Origin: Entoloma clypeatum
Taxonomy: Eukaryota > Basidiomycota > Agaricomycetes > Agaricales > Entolomataceae
Assembly: GCA_963565915.1 (NCBI GenBank)
Contig: OY751492.1
Location: forward strand, 4,030,001-4,094,000
Direction: 5' to 3'
DNA: 64,000 nt
Position numbers and translations under genes: made by a program
The notes under the pieces: generated by a model
The model's database searches: none
What the model was told of the DNA's origin: nothing
The model's input: only the letters and a program-made list of their open reading frames with translations
Shown here: piece after piece, positions 31,076 through 42,782 of the stretch
Numbering within the stretch: position 1 is the stretch's first letter
Layout of the letters: each line of letters opens with the position of its first letter

Positions 31076-34000
31076 AACGCCCACTGCTCACCCGCCCCCC
31101 TGACATCCACATGACACCCCAAAACGCACATGAATGGCCAAGAAAAAGGCCCATTGTCCTCAAGTACCATTGGACCAAGCCTTGGCAGAGCAAAAACGAG
31201 AGGAATTAATAGTATTGCCCGTTAGTATCTAGGAGTACAGGAGTCGTGTGACGGAAATATGACAAATCCGGAGTCACTGTGACCGATGTCAAGTGTTGAG
31301 ATCGTCGTTTCGCCGTGGTCGCGGTCTGTACCACATCGCGCTTGCCGCTGACTTTTCCCAAGTGGGTGGAATGCCTGAAACTCGCTCCTTCCTCAAGCAT
31401 GATTCTGCCAGCTGTAGGAGTGGTGCAGCACCACGTTCGAAGGTATCCAGCATTCTCTGATCTTGAAATTGTAACTGATACTTGCAGCCCTCAAGAAAGT
31501 CTTGGAGCCTCGAAATCTGTCCTTCGAAAGTCTCGTGGAACGTTTTCCCCCGATTTCCAGCCTCCGTATTGACCCAGTCGTCATCAGCATCATCTTCGAG
31601 ATCGGCCAGAGTGATCGGTCACATCGCGGAGTTGGCAGTGGAGCCCGAGCTGGGTGATAACATGCGTGCTGTGTCGTCCAAGGGAACCAGAGATGGATGC
31701 GACCAAAATGGCGTGGAACGGCTCTGTGTAACCTCAAGGTAGAATGTCGGCGGGACAGGGCAGAAGAGTTGGACGAGGTGTTTACAAAGCAGGAAGCGGC
31801 TGGTGACGAAGTATGGACAGGTGCAAATGAAGCGATGAGGATCAGGTTGGTATCTATCTTCCTTCTCTCATGAGTCATTAATGGGAGCTATCGCCGCACG
31901 TTTCCACTCCTTCTTGAAATCCTTTCTCCATGCAGGTAACTGTCGGTAACGCCCAATATCAACCAACATAACATCGAGCTTCCGATAGTATGTCGGCGCA
32001 AGCTTCCTTACAAGGACCCAGACCAGTAGGTCAATACGGGGAAGATTGAAGTGGTGTAGGATGTCCCTTTTGATGCATCGCCAACTATGGATACCCTCAA
32101 TGAGTTTTCTCTCAAACAGTTTACCAAACATCACTTACTGAGATTCGACGATCATTGTCATACGTAGGCGTGGAATGTCAGGGTGATTAGCGCGTGCCCA
32201 GAGTTCCCAGCGGCCTTTTCGGTACCAGTTCTCCCAGAGGTAGGCCCACAGATTCGGAAGGTGACTTTTCTTACAGAACTCATACATTTGCTTGACAGCC
32301 CATGTTTTGATTCCCGCGGGGGTTGGTGCCGAATATCCAGGAATAAGTGGGTGCGCGCAAAAATGCTGGTCCATCAGCAGGATGACTGACTCTCGGAATT
32401 CTTCAGGGCAGAAGGTAGGCTCGGGTTCTTGAGTCTGTGCTGGAATCCGAATGATAAGACGCTCCGTTCTTTCAGCTGTGTTGCTCGCTTGAGAAGTTAA
32501 GGTTGGTTTCTGCGAAGGAATCGGAATGCGAATAGTAACTGAATTGGGATCATTTTCTGGTGGATTGGAACATTGTTCTGAATCATCGCCTGAATCATTG
32601 TTGTCGCCATCATTTGGGTCAGCGGCACCATGAGGAATGAAGGCTCTGTCGATGAAATGGTATTCTTGATGGGCTCGGTGGGCATCGTACGGCTTGGTCG
32701 AGAGCTTAGCTTTCTTGATGCGCTTCTTGACGGCGTCGTGCAAGTGCCATTGGCACAACTGGATCTTGGCCTGTGGCCATACCTCAAGTGCTGCCCCAAT
32801 CTCGGCGAAGTCCTTATCGACGTGGACAAAGGTAGGTTCAACACCATAGGCCCGTTTTAGTGCATTGACCCACCCCGCCAATGCCTTCTGCCGTTTACCA
32901 GGGGAAATTGCTGAGGCGGTGGATAGCAAACAGTACGATGCAGGAAACCCTGCATTATCATACTCTATGAGGGTTGTATAGAGTTCCAGGTGTTTCGTGT
33001 TCGTATTATCTATTATTTGATCAGTGTTAATGAAGTATGGCAGGGCTGAAACCCACATGTTGCATCAATACCAACCTCAACAATCTTTACTTGCAAGGCT
33101 CCGACAATCTTTTTCATCCCCCAGGCGAGTTGCTCGACTCCGTCAACCTCTGGTAAGTCAAATACATCTACATCGTCTTCGTACTCCGCCAGGAGCTTTT
33201 TCGCCGAATTAAGTTGTATTTGATCATGTTTCCAGAGGGTTTCACTCATCCGCGTCCAGGCAGTATGAACTTGAGCTCTCGTAATAACGGGAAATTCGCT
33301 CTGGACCTGAAGAACAAGCTCAGATGGAGTGTGGTGCTCCACATTCTCCCGAATGAGGGCAGCAGCATCTGGAGACATGGCGACATCGTAATATGGTGTG
33401 TGCGGGCCGCTATGCTTCAGATAGATCTTGATTAGAGACATTTCTGGGCGAGTCTCGTCTTTGCGACATGAAATCCGAAGGCTGCTCGCACAATTAAACT
33501 GTTTCATTCCAACAGTATCACGATGCTTTGCGCCCTCTCTCTCACTTGGTCGTGCCTTTTGCTTTCGTAGGAGGTCTTGAGAGCACCAAAATCGTGTTTT
33601 ATAGCCTGTCAAGGTAGGTATATTCTTGTATACACTAAAGCCATGTTAATAAAATTTTAGTCTAAAACAACTGGACTCATACGTGAAGCGATAGCCTGTA
33701 ATCTTCCACAGCTCCTGCGCCGTCATCTGGACATGTTGCTTATGTGATACAAGGGGATCAGCTGGTAGGTAGTAATGTCTGTCAAAGTGGATGTCTCCGT
33801 GCTTTTTGACCAAGTTCCAAAGGCTCTTCCATAGGACCTCTGCATCTGGAAACTCATGTGATTTTCCAGTCTATAGACTTTGTCAGTATGCACCGAGATG
33901 ACATATCATGCACACCTACCACGTCTGTAGCCTCATCCTCATCACTATCATCCAAAAATGCATCTCCGGCAGAATTGTCTCGTATCTTCTTCATGGGTGG

Positions 34001-34343
34001 CTCTTCGCCCTTCTGGCGCTCACGCTTTCGCTTGGTATGTATCCGGTTTTGTTCACGGCACCTCTCGCAGGTCTTATATTTGCTATTTTCCAGGAGAAGT
34101 TGGCTACACTTCGACTGGGAGCATTTGCGGGCTGGGGATGGGTTATCCATGGGGGGGAGTAGAAATTGAATTTCATTTGCCGAAACATGAAAAACCTATT
34201 CTACATTTTTCATTGTTCCTGCGAGAATTCACTGGCCAGCTTTTCTGGCCAAAGCACGATGCGCCACACATCGCAAAAGGCAATGACGAGCACTGCACGT
34301 GATATCACGTGCATGTCAGGGGGGTGGGTGAGGTGGGGGATTT
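31076..34343 (-). mobile_element. Mutator-like (MULE) DNA transposon, 3,268 bp
   Basis: Imperfect terminal inverted repeats of about 43 bp (31076-31118 and 34301-34343; 33 positions match by eye, with a shared CTCACCC.CCCCCCTGACAT core) are bounded by a 9-bp duplication CCCCGTCAT. The element carries one transposase gene on the minus strand and sits inside a SET-domain exon. Removing the element plus one duplication joins FSERPV to MIVP in a single frame, an independent confirmation of the ends. Confidence 0.88.
31289..34150 (-). pseudogene. MULE transposase with two in-frame TGA codons
   Basis: N-terminal zinc-binding region (KCSQSKC, YKTCERCREQNR) and basic stretch; a second exon with HYYLPADP; a DNA-binding-like region; then the MULE catalytic core. 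First Asp: GIDATYNTNTKHLELY (an intron lies within it). Second Asp: FVHVDKDFAEIG, followed by LCQWHLHDAV, the C..H signature. A Ser/Asp/Gln-rich insertion (about 32640-32440) precedes the Glu motif VESHWRCIKRD, which also spans an intron. A SWIM zinc finger (ICTCPYFVTSRFLLCKHLVQ) and C-terminal YRPRPRR follow. TGA interrupts the frame at 31868-31870 and 31619-31621, with homologous-looking sequence continuing in the same frame, so this copy is probably inactive. Confidence 0.85.
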
Positions 34344-34352
34344 CCCCGTCAT
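34344..34352. repeat. 9-bp target-site duplication CCCCGTCAT (right)
   Basis: Matches 31067-31075. Confidence 0.88.
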
Positions 34353-35068
34353 GATCGTCCCCACCAATGTCCTCATTAAAGCCACTGCTCGCTTGCCCAT
34401 CCCAGACCGTCTGCTGAAGAGAGTTGTAGAGGACGAATGGGAGAAGGTGCTTGAGGCGGTGTGGAAAAGGATGCACAGTCCCGAACATCGCTGTTACAGG
34501 AAACCGATCACCTAGTACATCACCACCGCGAGCACGCTCTACATCCGCCTGCGCGAGGGCGGCGTCAGTATGCGCTATGTCGCCCTGTTCGAGGTGCTGG
34601 CTCGACTTGAACATAGGTGGGCGAATATCGTCCTCCATCGCCGATCCACACACGCTGATACGACATCTGAATATCCTGCCCCCAATCCCGTCCTCAGATT
34701 CGGCCACGCTTCCTTGGACTCCGAGCTGCGTGCGGTGCGGGATGTCAAGCAGGGTGAAGAGATCACCATCGCCTATATCGACACTACCGAACCCGTCACC
34801 AGCAAGCGCCGTTATGGATACAAATGCACATGCCCCATCTGCGTCAACCCAGACCTCGAAGACATCCGGGGCCGCAATGGCGCTGAGGATCTGAAGCGAG
34901 GACACTATCTGACGGCGGACCATGAGGAGGTGCTGCGGATATGCGCCAGCTTGATAGAGATCATCGAGGCCGAAGGGCAGTGCAGAGCCTCCCTGCGTAT
35001 GGGACGGCCTGCCTGACAGCCGCTACCGGGACCGTCTTTCTGTCTTAGGAGAATGGGCGATCATATGA
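34353..35068 (+). pseudogene. SET-domain protein, 3' part
   Basis: Continues the interrupted gene: MIVPTNVLIKATARLPI, EDEWEKVLEAVWKRM; then the frame is broken near 34515 and the segment with the NHSC-type cofactor motif is missing or garbled. From about 34580 it resumes with LDSELRAVRDVKQGEEITIAYID, the GEExxxxY end of the SET domain, and a post-SET-like CTCPIC. A last segment WDGLPDSRYRDRLSVLGEWAII ends at TGA 35066-35068 after another frame change near 35000, possibly an intron. Multiple lesions plus the transposon mark it as a pseudogene. Confidence 0.6.
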
Positions 35069-35679
35069 AGTACTTTTTGCGGAGTGTTTTGGGCCGATGT
35101 TTCTCTTTGATACATTTCTACCTGCACTTGAACCATCATCGCGTTATATCGTTTCTTCACTTGAAATCGACTTTGTGACTCTCCTGTAGCATTCTTCGAG
35201 TTCAAACAGTGGTCATTGTGCATTTTGTTCTACTTCCAGTTCTTCACCTGCCTTGAACCATAGCTACTGGCAATAGCGAAGGCCTATAAATAAACGTTTG
35301 AACCCGACTTTAAATTTGTTGCTTATTCTTGGCGTTCCAACACCATGCATTTCCTTCTTGTCTTAAATTCGAATTTCGAGAACGACTTTGCCATATATTT
35401 CCTTCATCTAAAGCGTTCAAGTTGCCCCAAGCCTCCCCAGGAGGTGAGGCTGAACCCCCCTCGCGATTCCATTGACGAGGTCATGAGTCCCGAGAATAAT
35501 TACGAAGTGGATACATATGTATGAATGAGGGGCTGTGGTACTAGGTCCGTGCATTACAGGATAAGGACGATAAAGGAATGTGAGATGGCGGTACAATCTA
35601 CATCCATGCAAAATAGTTAGTACGTAGCAAGCGTTCGTGACTTCCGATAAATAGTTCAGAAGATAGCAAGTTGATGTGG
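35069..35679. other. intergenic, nothing recognised
   Basis: 611 bp, AT-rich in the first half, no supported frame, no repeat edges seen. Confidence 0.5.
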
Positions 35680-38600
35680 TTACAAAGACGTGGGTTCCGA
35701 GCAGTCAGGCTTGAATCGGAGCCTGGCAAGCAGCACGGTTTCCCATCGGCCGTTGGCAGTGGGGGAGATTTTGCACGTAGAGACAGGGGGAGCGAGCGTG
35801 GGCTCGTGATAGGAAGGGCCACCGAGAATTTCCGTGTCAGTCGTGAACACGCCCCAAGGCTGGCCGTTCCTTGGTGCTGAGTAGACATTGAAATGTGCCT
35901 ATAGAGTAGTCGGTGATGAGATGATGGCTAGACTGGCTGCGAGGAAAAGGTTGTTTACCTGTCCATCTGGGTGGTTGTGGCTAACGAAGAGTGCATAATC
36001 CGGGGTATCAAGGGTACCGATAACTATCGAATTATGTTCAGAGCATTAAACAACATCAAAGTCAGATGAGAGTGCGCACCTAGGAACAGATCTTCCTTTT
36101 GAATCTTGTGTGATGATCCATATATCCGCATGATCGCATCTATATTAGCTTTCAACCACTTCTTTGGGACCTCCAGCCGTTCTATGTAGTGGTACATAGT
36201 CGTCTCCGTGCACATGTATGCCGCTTTGTGCCCAGCACGCAGCGGGAAGGAATAGCGTCGCGCCACATTTTGTCTTAATGAGATAACCCTCAATGAGGAT
36301 CGCATGCGAGACTAGAAAAGAAAAGTGACTACGCACGGGAGACTCGCATCACCTTTCCCCATAAAAGTCAGAAAGCCGATGATGGCAGCCAGCCCCCTCT
36401 GGGCAGCGTTTCTTTTATCTTGCTTCTGGCTTCCTTTCGTAACTTTGCCGTAACCGTACAATGACGGCAAGCCCCTGGCCTCCTCAACCAGCGCCTTTTC
36501 TGGGGAGAGGGAGTTGAACAGTGTGACGAAGGTGCCTGCGGGTTTTGAGAGATATCCTACAGCGCCCAAATCCACACAACATGGTCCCCATAGTGGAAGT
36601 GTAACTGAACAATCAGATCAAACCCATTAGTAAAAAGGTTACGAAGATTGAATCTGGAGGCTCACGTGACGGATGGAATGAGTGTTCCAAGAGTAAACGA
36701 TACCTCCTCTCGTCTCTCATCTTCGCAACTCTCTCATCAGTAGGCTGCGGCGACATATACCCTTCGGGATCCTCCTCTAGGCCCTTGATGTCAAGCCCCA
36801 GATCCTCCAGAGCCCCATATGTGCTGGGCGTTTGGGTCCGCAGCGATGAAGACCGGCTCGATGAGGGAGTGTAGAGGACGGATACAGGATACTGCGACTC
36901 AAGATCCGAATCGGGGACAGTCGTTTCGAGGCGTGGTTCATCCGAGGGGAGCGGAGAATCGGGGACGGGGGGAGACCTGGAGTGAGGAGCTCCGCCTGGG
37001 ATGGTAAGTAGAGGGCCGTCCGGGGCCGACTCGAGCACAGGCAGGGGAAAAATTGCAGTGTCTGATCCAACAAACGAGGTCAATACAGGTAAAGTAATGG
37101 AAAACCAAAGATATATGCGTACTGGGGGTGGGGTTCTGAAATGAACCAGGTCGCATATCTGGCGAAGGTCTCGTGGGCAGATCCCATTCCAGAGCGGTCG
37201 TTCTAGGGGTGCGCGGAGTCTCTCCTCCAAGGGAGAGTTCTGGACCATGGCCATGTAAACTTTGTGAGGGAGTTAGCGAAAAATTCTTGCGCATGAGCTT
37301 CACATCTAGCACGATTCTCTCAAACGTGGGTCGGTGTTCTGGCTCGCGGATCCAGCATAAACGGAGGAGTTCTTGCAGCGCCGGGGTATCGAAAGGCGAT
37401 ATGGGAATCGGTGGTCGCGCATTCTCGACTGTGAAGGCTGTAAACTTGAAGAACAGAATACCAAGAAAGGCAACTGACTCAGCACAAAATGTCTTACAGC
37501 CTCGTCGTCCATTAATGGCCACGGCATCCTCCCCATCCCCACAATCTCGACGCAGAGAATGGCATACGAATAGATGTCCATTTGACGTGTAAGCGATAGC
37601 TGGGATGAGCCAGACATCAGTTCCGGTGCTTGCCAACGTAGTGTCCCATCTACAATTCGCGAGCAGGTCAACGCAGCTGAGGAAGAAAGATTATAGATAA
37701 CTCACGAGGCAGAGGTGTCCTACTGATTCGATACGCTTCAGACTTCATCTCGCTCTGCCCAAAATCCGAAATGACACATCGCAGTTTGTCATCGACGAGC
37801 ACGTTTGCGGCCTAGCAGGATGCATGAGCACAAGGATCCGGGGCCAGATACGGACGTACCTTTAGATCTCCATGCAAGACCCCGTTAGCATGTAGGTACT
37901 CCATCCCCTTTGCGATTTCCAACATAAAACGAAATAGGTCTTGATCACGCGGCACTTTCCCTGAACGGCCAGGACTGATGCTGCGCCCAGCCACACCCCG
38001 TAAAACCGGAATCGTCGTGGTACGGCCTTTGGTCGTCAAAGAACTACCGCTGACGCCTGCGCTCCTACCCACCTCCGTCTCACTACCAATCCTCCGAAGA
38101 CCCGCAACACGCTTTAAGAAGGTAACCAGGCTCCCATTCTTCTCATATGGGCTCACAAAGAACCAAGGAGGATCTCCAGATGCACTGCTTGCACCATACA
38201 GCTCGAGCACGTTCTCGTGCTTGAGGTTCGTCCAAATCACGACCTCGCGGCGGAAGAGCTCGCGCGGGGTGCATTCGGTGAGGACCTTGATTGCGACAGT
38301 GCGCCCGTGCCAGGAGCCCTTGTAGACGTCGGAGAAGAAACCGATACCGATCTTCTCGTCCCGGTCAACTTCGTATCTACAAGCCCAAGGTTCAGTTCAA
38401 TTCATGACGCTAGGAGGTGCAGGCGTACCGCGTGATCGTCCAGCTCGGGAGCGACATATCCCCCTTACTCATCCGCTTCAAGGCATCAATCCCGCTCTCG
38501 ATGAACTCTCGGTGGAGGGTATCTCTACCCCACGCGGCATCTTCCCCGCTCCCGCTCCCACTATCGCTCGGCGCTTCCTTTTTCTTCGTGGCCTTCTTCT

Positions 38601-39993
38601 TCCCGAGTTTACCCGTCTTTTCGACCGTCTCCTGCGGCTCTGCCGCGCCCTGCCTCTCCACGATGCGCTCCAACGCCCTCTGTAACGTCTTAATAGCCTC
38701 CGGCATGTCGTCCCGATCGATCTGGAGGATGTTGAGTATCTCGACATCGCTGCCCCCTGCAAGTGCGGCCCGCATCAATGCACAGAGGTCTTCCAAGTCT
38801 TTCTCCATGTCGTGCGCATTTTGCGTGTCGTGGAGCGCCCGGAGGTTCAGAAGGACTTCTGCTGGAGGTATAGGAATGTGGATGGCGGGTATCGCCTTCG
38901 TGTCCGGGATACCCTTTAGGGAATCTAGGATCAGTCTGGAGTCTTTCTCCCTCTTCCGATCTGCCTCCTGGACTTGGCGGAGGATGCGGATCTGAATGGA
39001 GAGCGAGAACATCCCGAGTGCGCTGGTGAGACTCGCATCGCATTCTTTGATCTGATCGAGGATCTCGTCGCGTTTGAGATAGCGCTTGAGGAATGGGCGT
39101 TTGACCTCTTTTTGGAGGAATATATGGACTGAGTCGAATGATCTGTGGAGTAAGTGTTATGAGTTTTGTTCCCAATAAAATTCGGAGGGTAGTGACGTAC
39201 TCGACGAGCGTGTTGATCGGAGCAGCAAGCTCTTCGCCCACAGAATCTCCTGCATCGTGGATTTCCTGCCTTACTGACAGCAGGATATCTGCACATCTTT
39301 CTGTCAGGCGGAGACACGCTAGGCGGTTCGTCTATATCGGAAGGATTAGCACCTGCTGCAAGCATGGAAAGGAAAGGACACCCACATCGACAAGTTGGAG
39401 GGTATCCCAAATATTGAGCAACATCTTCGCAGCCACGGCCAAACCTGGTATCGGTGCGAACTGGAGAACATCAGTTGCGAGGATGAGCGTCTCGTGGACG
39501 ATGTCCCCGGTGGTTCCCAGAACAGATGCCGCGGCTTTTCCGACACGCTTATCGAGGAGAACGGTCTGTCATTCAGCGGACAAAACAAAAGTTCATGACA
39601 TACCAGTTTCGTATGCTCCCATCCCTCCGTCTGTTCCTCTGGGACGGTCTTCTTCCGTTTTGGTGAGTCTCTCCATGGCCGGCGGGTAGCCCCGGATGTT
39701 TGATCGATGCTCTTCCCTCCCCACCAATGGGTCGGTGGGCCGCCTGGTGGAGTTTCGTTCCCGCTCGCGCTATATCTGACGCCAAGTCGGCCTGGGGTGT
39801 GAGAACGGGCGCGGAAGAGTGAGCTGGGGATGACGTCGTCCTCTATTACAGAAGTATTGCGAGCGGGAGGGGAGGAGGTCACTCCGCTGAGTCCAAGGAT
39901 GGAGGGGGGTGTAGGTTGATCGACGCTCGATCCGGAAGGAGGAGAGATGGCTGGGGAGCTTGTTGGTGTGGGGTCGTTGGATGGGGTGGTCAT
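35680..39993 (-). CDS. TKL-type protein kinase with N-terminal helical (MLKL-NTD-like) domain
   Basis: Multi-exon gene from ATG 39993 to TAA 35680. A disordered Ser/Pro-rich N-terminus (about 115 aa) is followed by an all-helical region beginning AAASVLGTTGDIVHETLILATD and including PGLAVAAKMLLNIWDTLQ and LTERCADILLSVRQEI. This resembles the four-helix domain found in front of many agaric kinases and in MLKL. A Lys-rich linker leads to the kinase domain (about 38390-37290): IGIGFFSDVYKG, VAIKVL, HGDLKAANVLV (Gly in place of Arg in HRD), DFGQSE, GTLRWQAPEL, and RPTFERIV. After a Ser/Pro region comes a long conserved C-terminal part: RYSFPLRAGHKAAYMCTET, LEVPKKWLKANIDAIMRIYG, DYALFVSHNHPDGQ and RLRFKPDCSEPTSL. 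It fits the agaric-specific TKL group. Substrate unknown; catalytic residues appear present. Confidence 0.8.
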
Positions 39994-40805
39994 TGGTGTT
40001 CGTAAGCGAGGTGATCGTGTATGGTTAAGTAAGGTGTAAGAGGCAGTGTTCCGCGGGGCTCTGTAGGGAAGCTGGAGGGCGCGAGTATGACGAAAAAGGA
40101 CAGAGATCTGTTTCACAGATCCGATCGACGGATCCTTTTCGTCGCGGAGGCAGACTGTGGAGGGGGGACAGTCCAGGTCCCTCTATCGATGTTGGGACGG
40201 TTGACCTGAAGTATTTATACCACGGCACTTGTTATTTTGAACAAACATTCGATATTCAGGGCTGGTGATCGATTGATGTGCCACGGTGGAGTCGGCGGTT
40301 GCAGCGTTTCATCCTTCCAGCTGGCTGGTCCTTGTAGTTGAACGACATCCCTAATGAGTTCGGTGAAGTACACGCAATTGAACAAGGCGTTCGTTGTCCT
40401 CCTTGACTCCTTCAATAAGCGCTCATGTCAAGAGTCCTGTATGTATACGTGATTTCTCCGAAGACCATGATGATGTTAATGCTGTGAATAGAGTAGCTGC
40501 TGAAATCAGGAACTTCGATAACAACAGCTGGGCGTAAGCCGGGTATCGTGGGGACACACACTCATCGTATTGCCCAGGAATTCCCGACAACGAAAGCCAG
40601 CATCGCCAGGTGAGCGAGCATCCGAAAGGCTTCCGCTCCGCACGGATCGCACCAAACTCCACAGCCGTAGAGGCAGGTCAAGACTATCTGACTCGCTACA
40701 GACAGAATTTCATTCCGTCTTTTTTTCATATACCAACGCGGCGCCTGAATGGAGTCCGCGGCCACTGGACTCGCTTCCGTCCTTGCCGTACTGCCGGATC
40801 AGGAG
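39994..40805. other. upstream region of the kinase gene
   Basis: Contains the kinase 5' leader and promoter. A minus-strand frame at 40562-40765 has a hydrophobic stretch but no ATG start, so it is not called. The right part is the original target of the LINE insertion. Confidence 0.4.
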
Positions 40806-40836
40806 TGAAGCCGAGGAACAAGGAGGAACTATGCTT
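40806..40836. repeat. target-site duplication of LINE copy 1 (lower end)
   Basis: About 29-31 bp beginning TGAAGCCGAGGAACAAGG and ending in AACTATGC(TT). Exactly repeated at 55776-55806. The pair brackets the whole nested block. Confidence 0.9.
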
Positions 40837-42538
40837 TTTTTTTTTTTTTTTTTTTTTTAAAACCTCAATTTATATTCCGGCGCCCGATCGCAGTCCGGTC
40901 TTGTACACTAAGTTACAAATTTAACGAGAACTACATACGAAGAGTATTGGAGAGTAATGCCCTGTGGTCACGGCACATGTGCGGAAAGATAGATATAAGT
41001 ATCCGAGAGTGGGGTCCGCCCATGGAACAAGTCCACCAGAACAGACCCCGTATATAAACTACATACGCCCGTAGGCAGAGACCATAGTACCTAAAGAGAC
41101 CGTGAAAAGAAAGGAGAAATCGTAACACTGAATGCACCCGATAAATTAGGGTGGGGAAAAGGCGAATAACACGGGATGGTTTGCGAGCATCCCCAGGAAA
41201 TTGCCGATGTTGTACCTTTTGTTGGAGGCGTCGTCCCTATCAAAGAGAGGACATTTGTGGAGGAGGTGATCTACCGTCTCGAGGGTGTCATCGTCGCAGG
41301 CGCAAGTGAATGGGCCAGGATGTTTGAAGTGTTGTCTGTAAGCACCGATGGGGGCGTGGCCCAGGGTGGCACGAGTGAGGCGGGCGAACAGCGCGTTGTT
41401 GTTGCCGGCCCAGGACTGAAGCCAGGGTCCACCTTTGACGTGGTCCGGCTGGAGTTTCTTCTCTTTATCTCCAACATGGAGGGGGAGGAAGGAGCGCCCT
41501 CAGAATTCGGGGGCGGAATGGAGTTTGCGCCCGTTGTCAACAGCGCTGGTGGCAGCGGCGGTACGGGCAAAGTTGGGTGACAAGGGGGAGAGAGCTGTCC
41601 CTTGAAAGGTTTTGAGATCACGACTGGCGACAGGGAAGACGGAGCCCCATTCGGACGTGGGTGGAAGGTCAAGGTGGATGTGGATAGTGCCGGCTCCCTC
41701 CAGGTAAGGGCGGAGGAGACGGGAGATGGCGCACGAGATAGAATGGCCTGCATGAATTGAGCCGGTATCGAACGCGGTTCGCACAGCCTGAATGTTGCGG
41801 GTGAAGATGTGAATCTCCGAAACATAGGGTGCAGTGGTGATGACTTTGGCAACGATGAGAGTCTCTGGGGTGAGACTTCTACCTGCGCTTGCTCAAGTGA
41901 GTTGGGGTTCCTGGCGATCCGGGCCAAGGTAGGAGGCAAAGCGGACTTCCGCTGCAGCTGACGACAAGGTCTTGCCGACACAAGGCCGGGCTGCAATGGA
42001 AAAGGCCGCTTGATGGTTTTCATCCTCCGCTGTGGTGAGAATGTCTTTGAGGAGGGTGTAGCGTTCTTTGGTGTCGTCGGCGTCTACCCGTGGTGAATCC
42101 CAGAAGATGGAGTCATGGAAGAGGTCGAGGATGTGATGACCAGGGCGAGCTTCGTCGCTGAGGTAGTCGGATCTCTCGAGTTTGACGGTGGTCATAAGGT
42201 TCTGTATGTCGACGACCGGGCTAAGTGTCTTCACCTCTGCTTTGAGTATAAGCTCGCAGACAATGGGGTGGGTGGTGGGGAGTTGGGCCGCTCTGATACA
42301 TGAGCGTTGGACTAACTTGGTGACGTGCTGTCTAGCAGGCATAAGTCCCGCGATGGCTAGGACTCCTCCCGTAGGCAAGCGATTGAAAGCGCCGGTGATC
42401 CATCTGGCAGCTCGGTAGTGGACTGAATTCATGAGGTTGAAGGCAGTCTGAAGTCGGGGACCGTTATAGTACCAGAGTTGGCACCCATACGTGAGGATCG
42501 GCATAGCACGACACGTATAGGAGACATTTGAGGCAGGA
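40835..42538 (-). mobile_element. LINE copy 1, 5'-truncated, Tad1-like
   Basis: Minus-strand LINE with a 24-nt poly(A) (T-run 40835-40858) and about 300 bp of 3' UTR. Coding homology is only to the last part of ORF2, cut off upstream at the position matching 50845 of copy 2. Two fragments of ORF2 remain in different frames (42504-41893 and 41784-41500): PILTYGCQLWYYNG, GPDRQEPQ, then RTAFDTGSIHAGHS. A deletion relative to copy 2 near 41850 explains the frame change. Its upper target duplication is at 55776-55806, beyond the later insertions. Confidence 0.9.
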
Positions 42539-42549
42539 GTGTATGAAGC
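42536..42549. repeat. target-site duplication of LINE copy 2 (lower end)
   Basis: GGAGTGTATGAAGC, repeated at 55768-55781. Overlaps the 5' junction of LINE copy 1, so copy 2 inserted exactly there, later. Confidence 0.85.
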
Positions 42550-42777
42550 TTTTTTTTTTTTTTTTATAACCTCAATTTATATTCCGGCGCCCGATCGCAG
42601 TCCGGTCTTGTACACTAAGTTACAAATTTAACGAGAACTACATACGAAGAGTATTGGAGAGTAATGCCCTGTGGTAACGGCACATGTGCGGAAAGATAGA
42701 TATAAGTATCCGAGAGTGGGGTCCGCCCATGGAACAAGTCCACCAGAACAAACCCCGTATATAAACTACATACGCCC

Positions 42778-42782
42778 GTAGG
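42778..42782. repeat. target-site duplication GTAGG of gypsy (left)
   Basis: Matches 49348-49352; the unoccupied site is visible in LINE copy 1 near 41070. Confidence 0.92.

Noticed and set aside
26045..31870. TGA recoding (selenocysteine or reassigned TGA) to explain in-frame TGAs
   Set aside because: SRP9, the carrier, the cupredoxin-like gene and glycogen phosphorylase all use TGA as their stop, and the affected genes are transposon-like. Decay is simpler.
40562..40765. 67-codon minus-strand frame with a hydrophobic stretch
   Set aside because: No ATG at its start and no neighbouring exon; it lies in the kinase upstream region.
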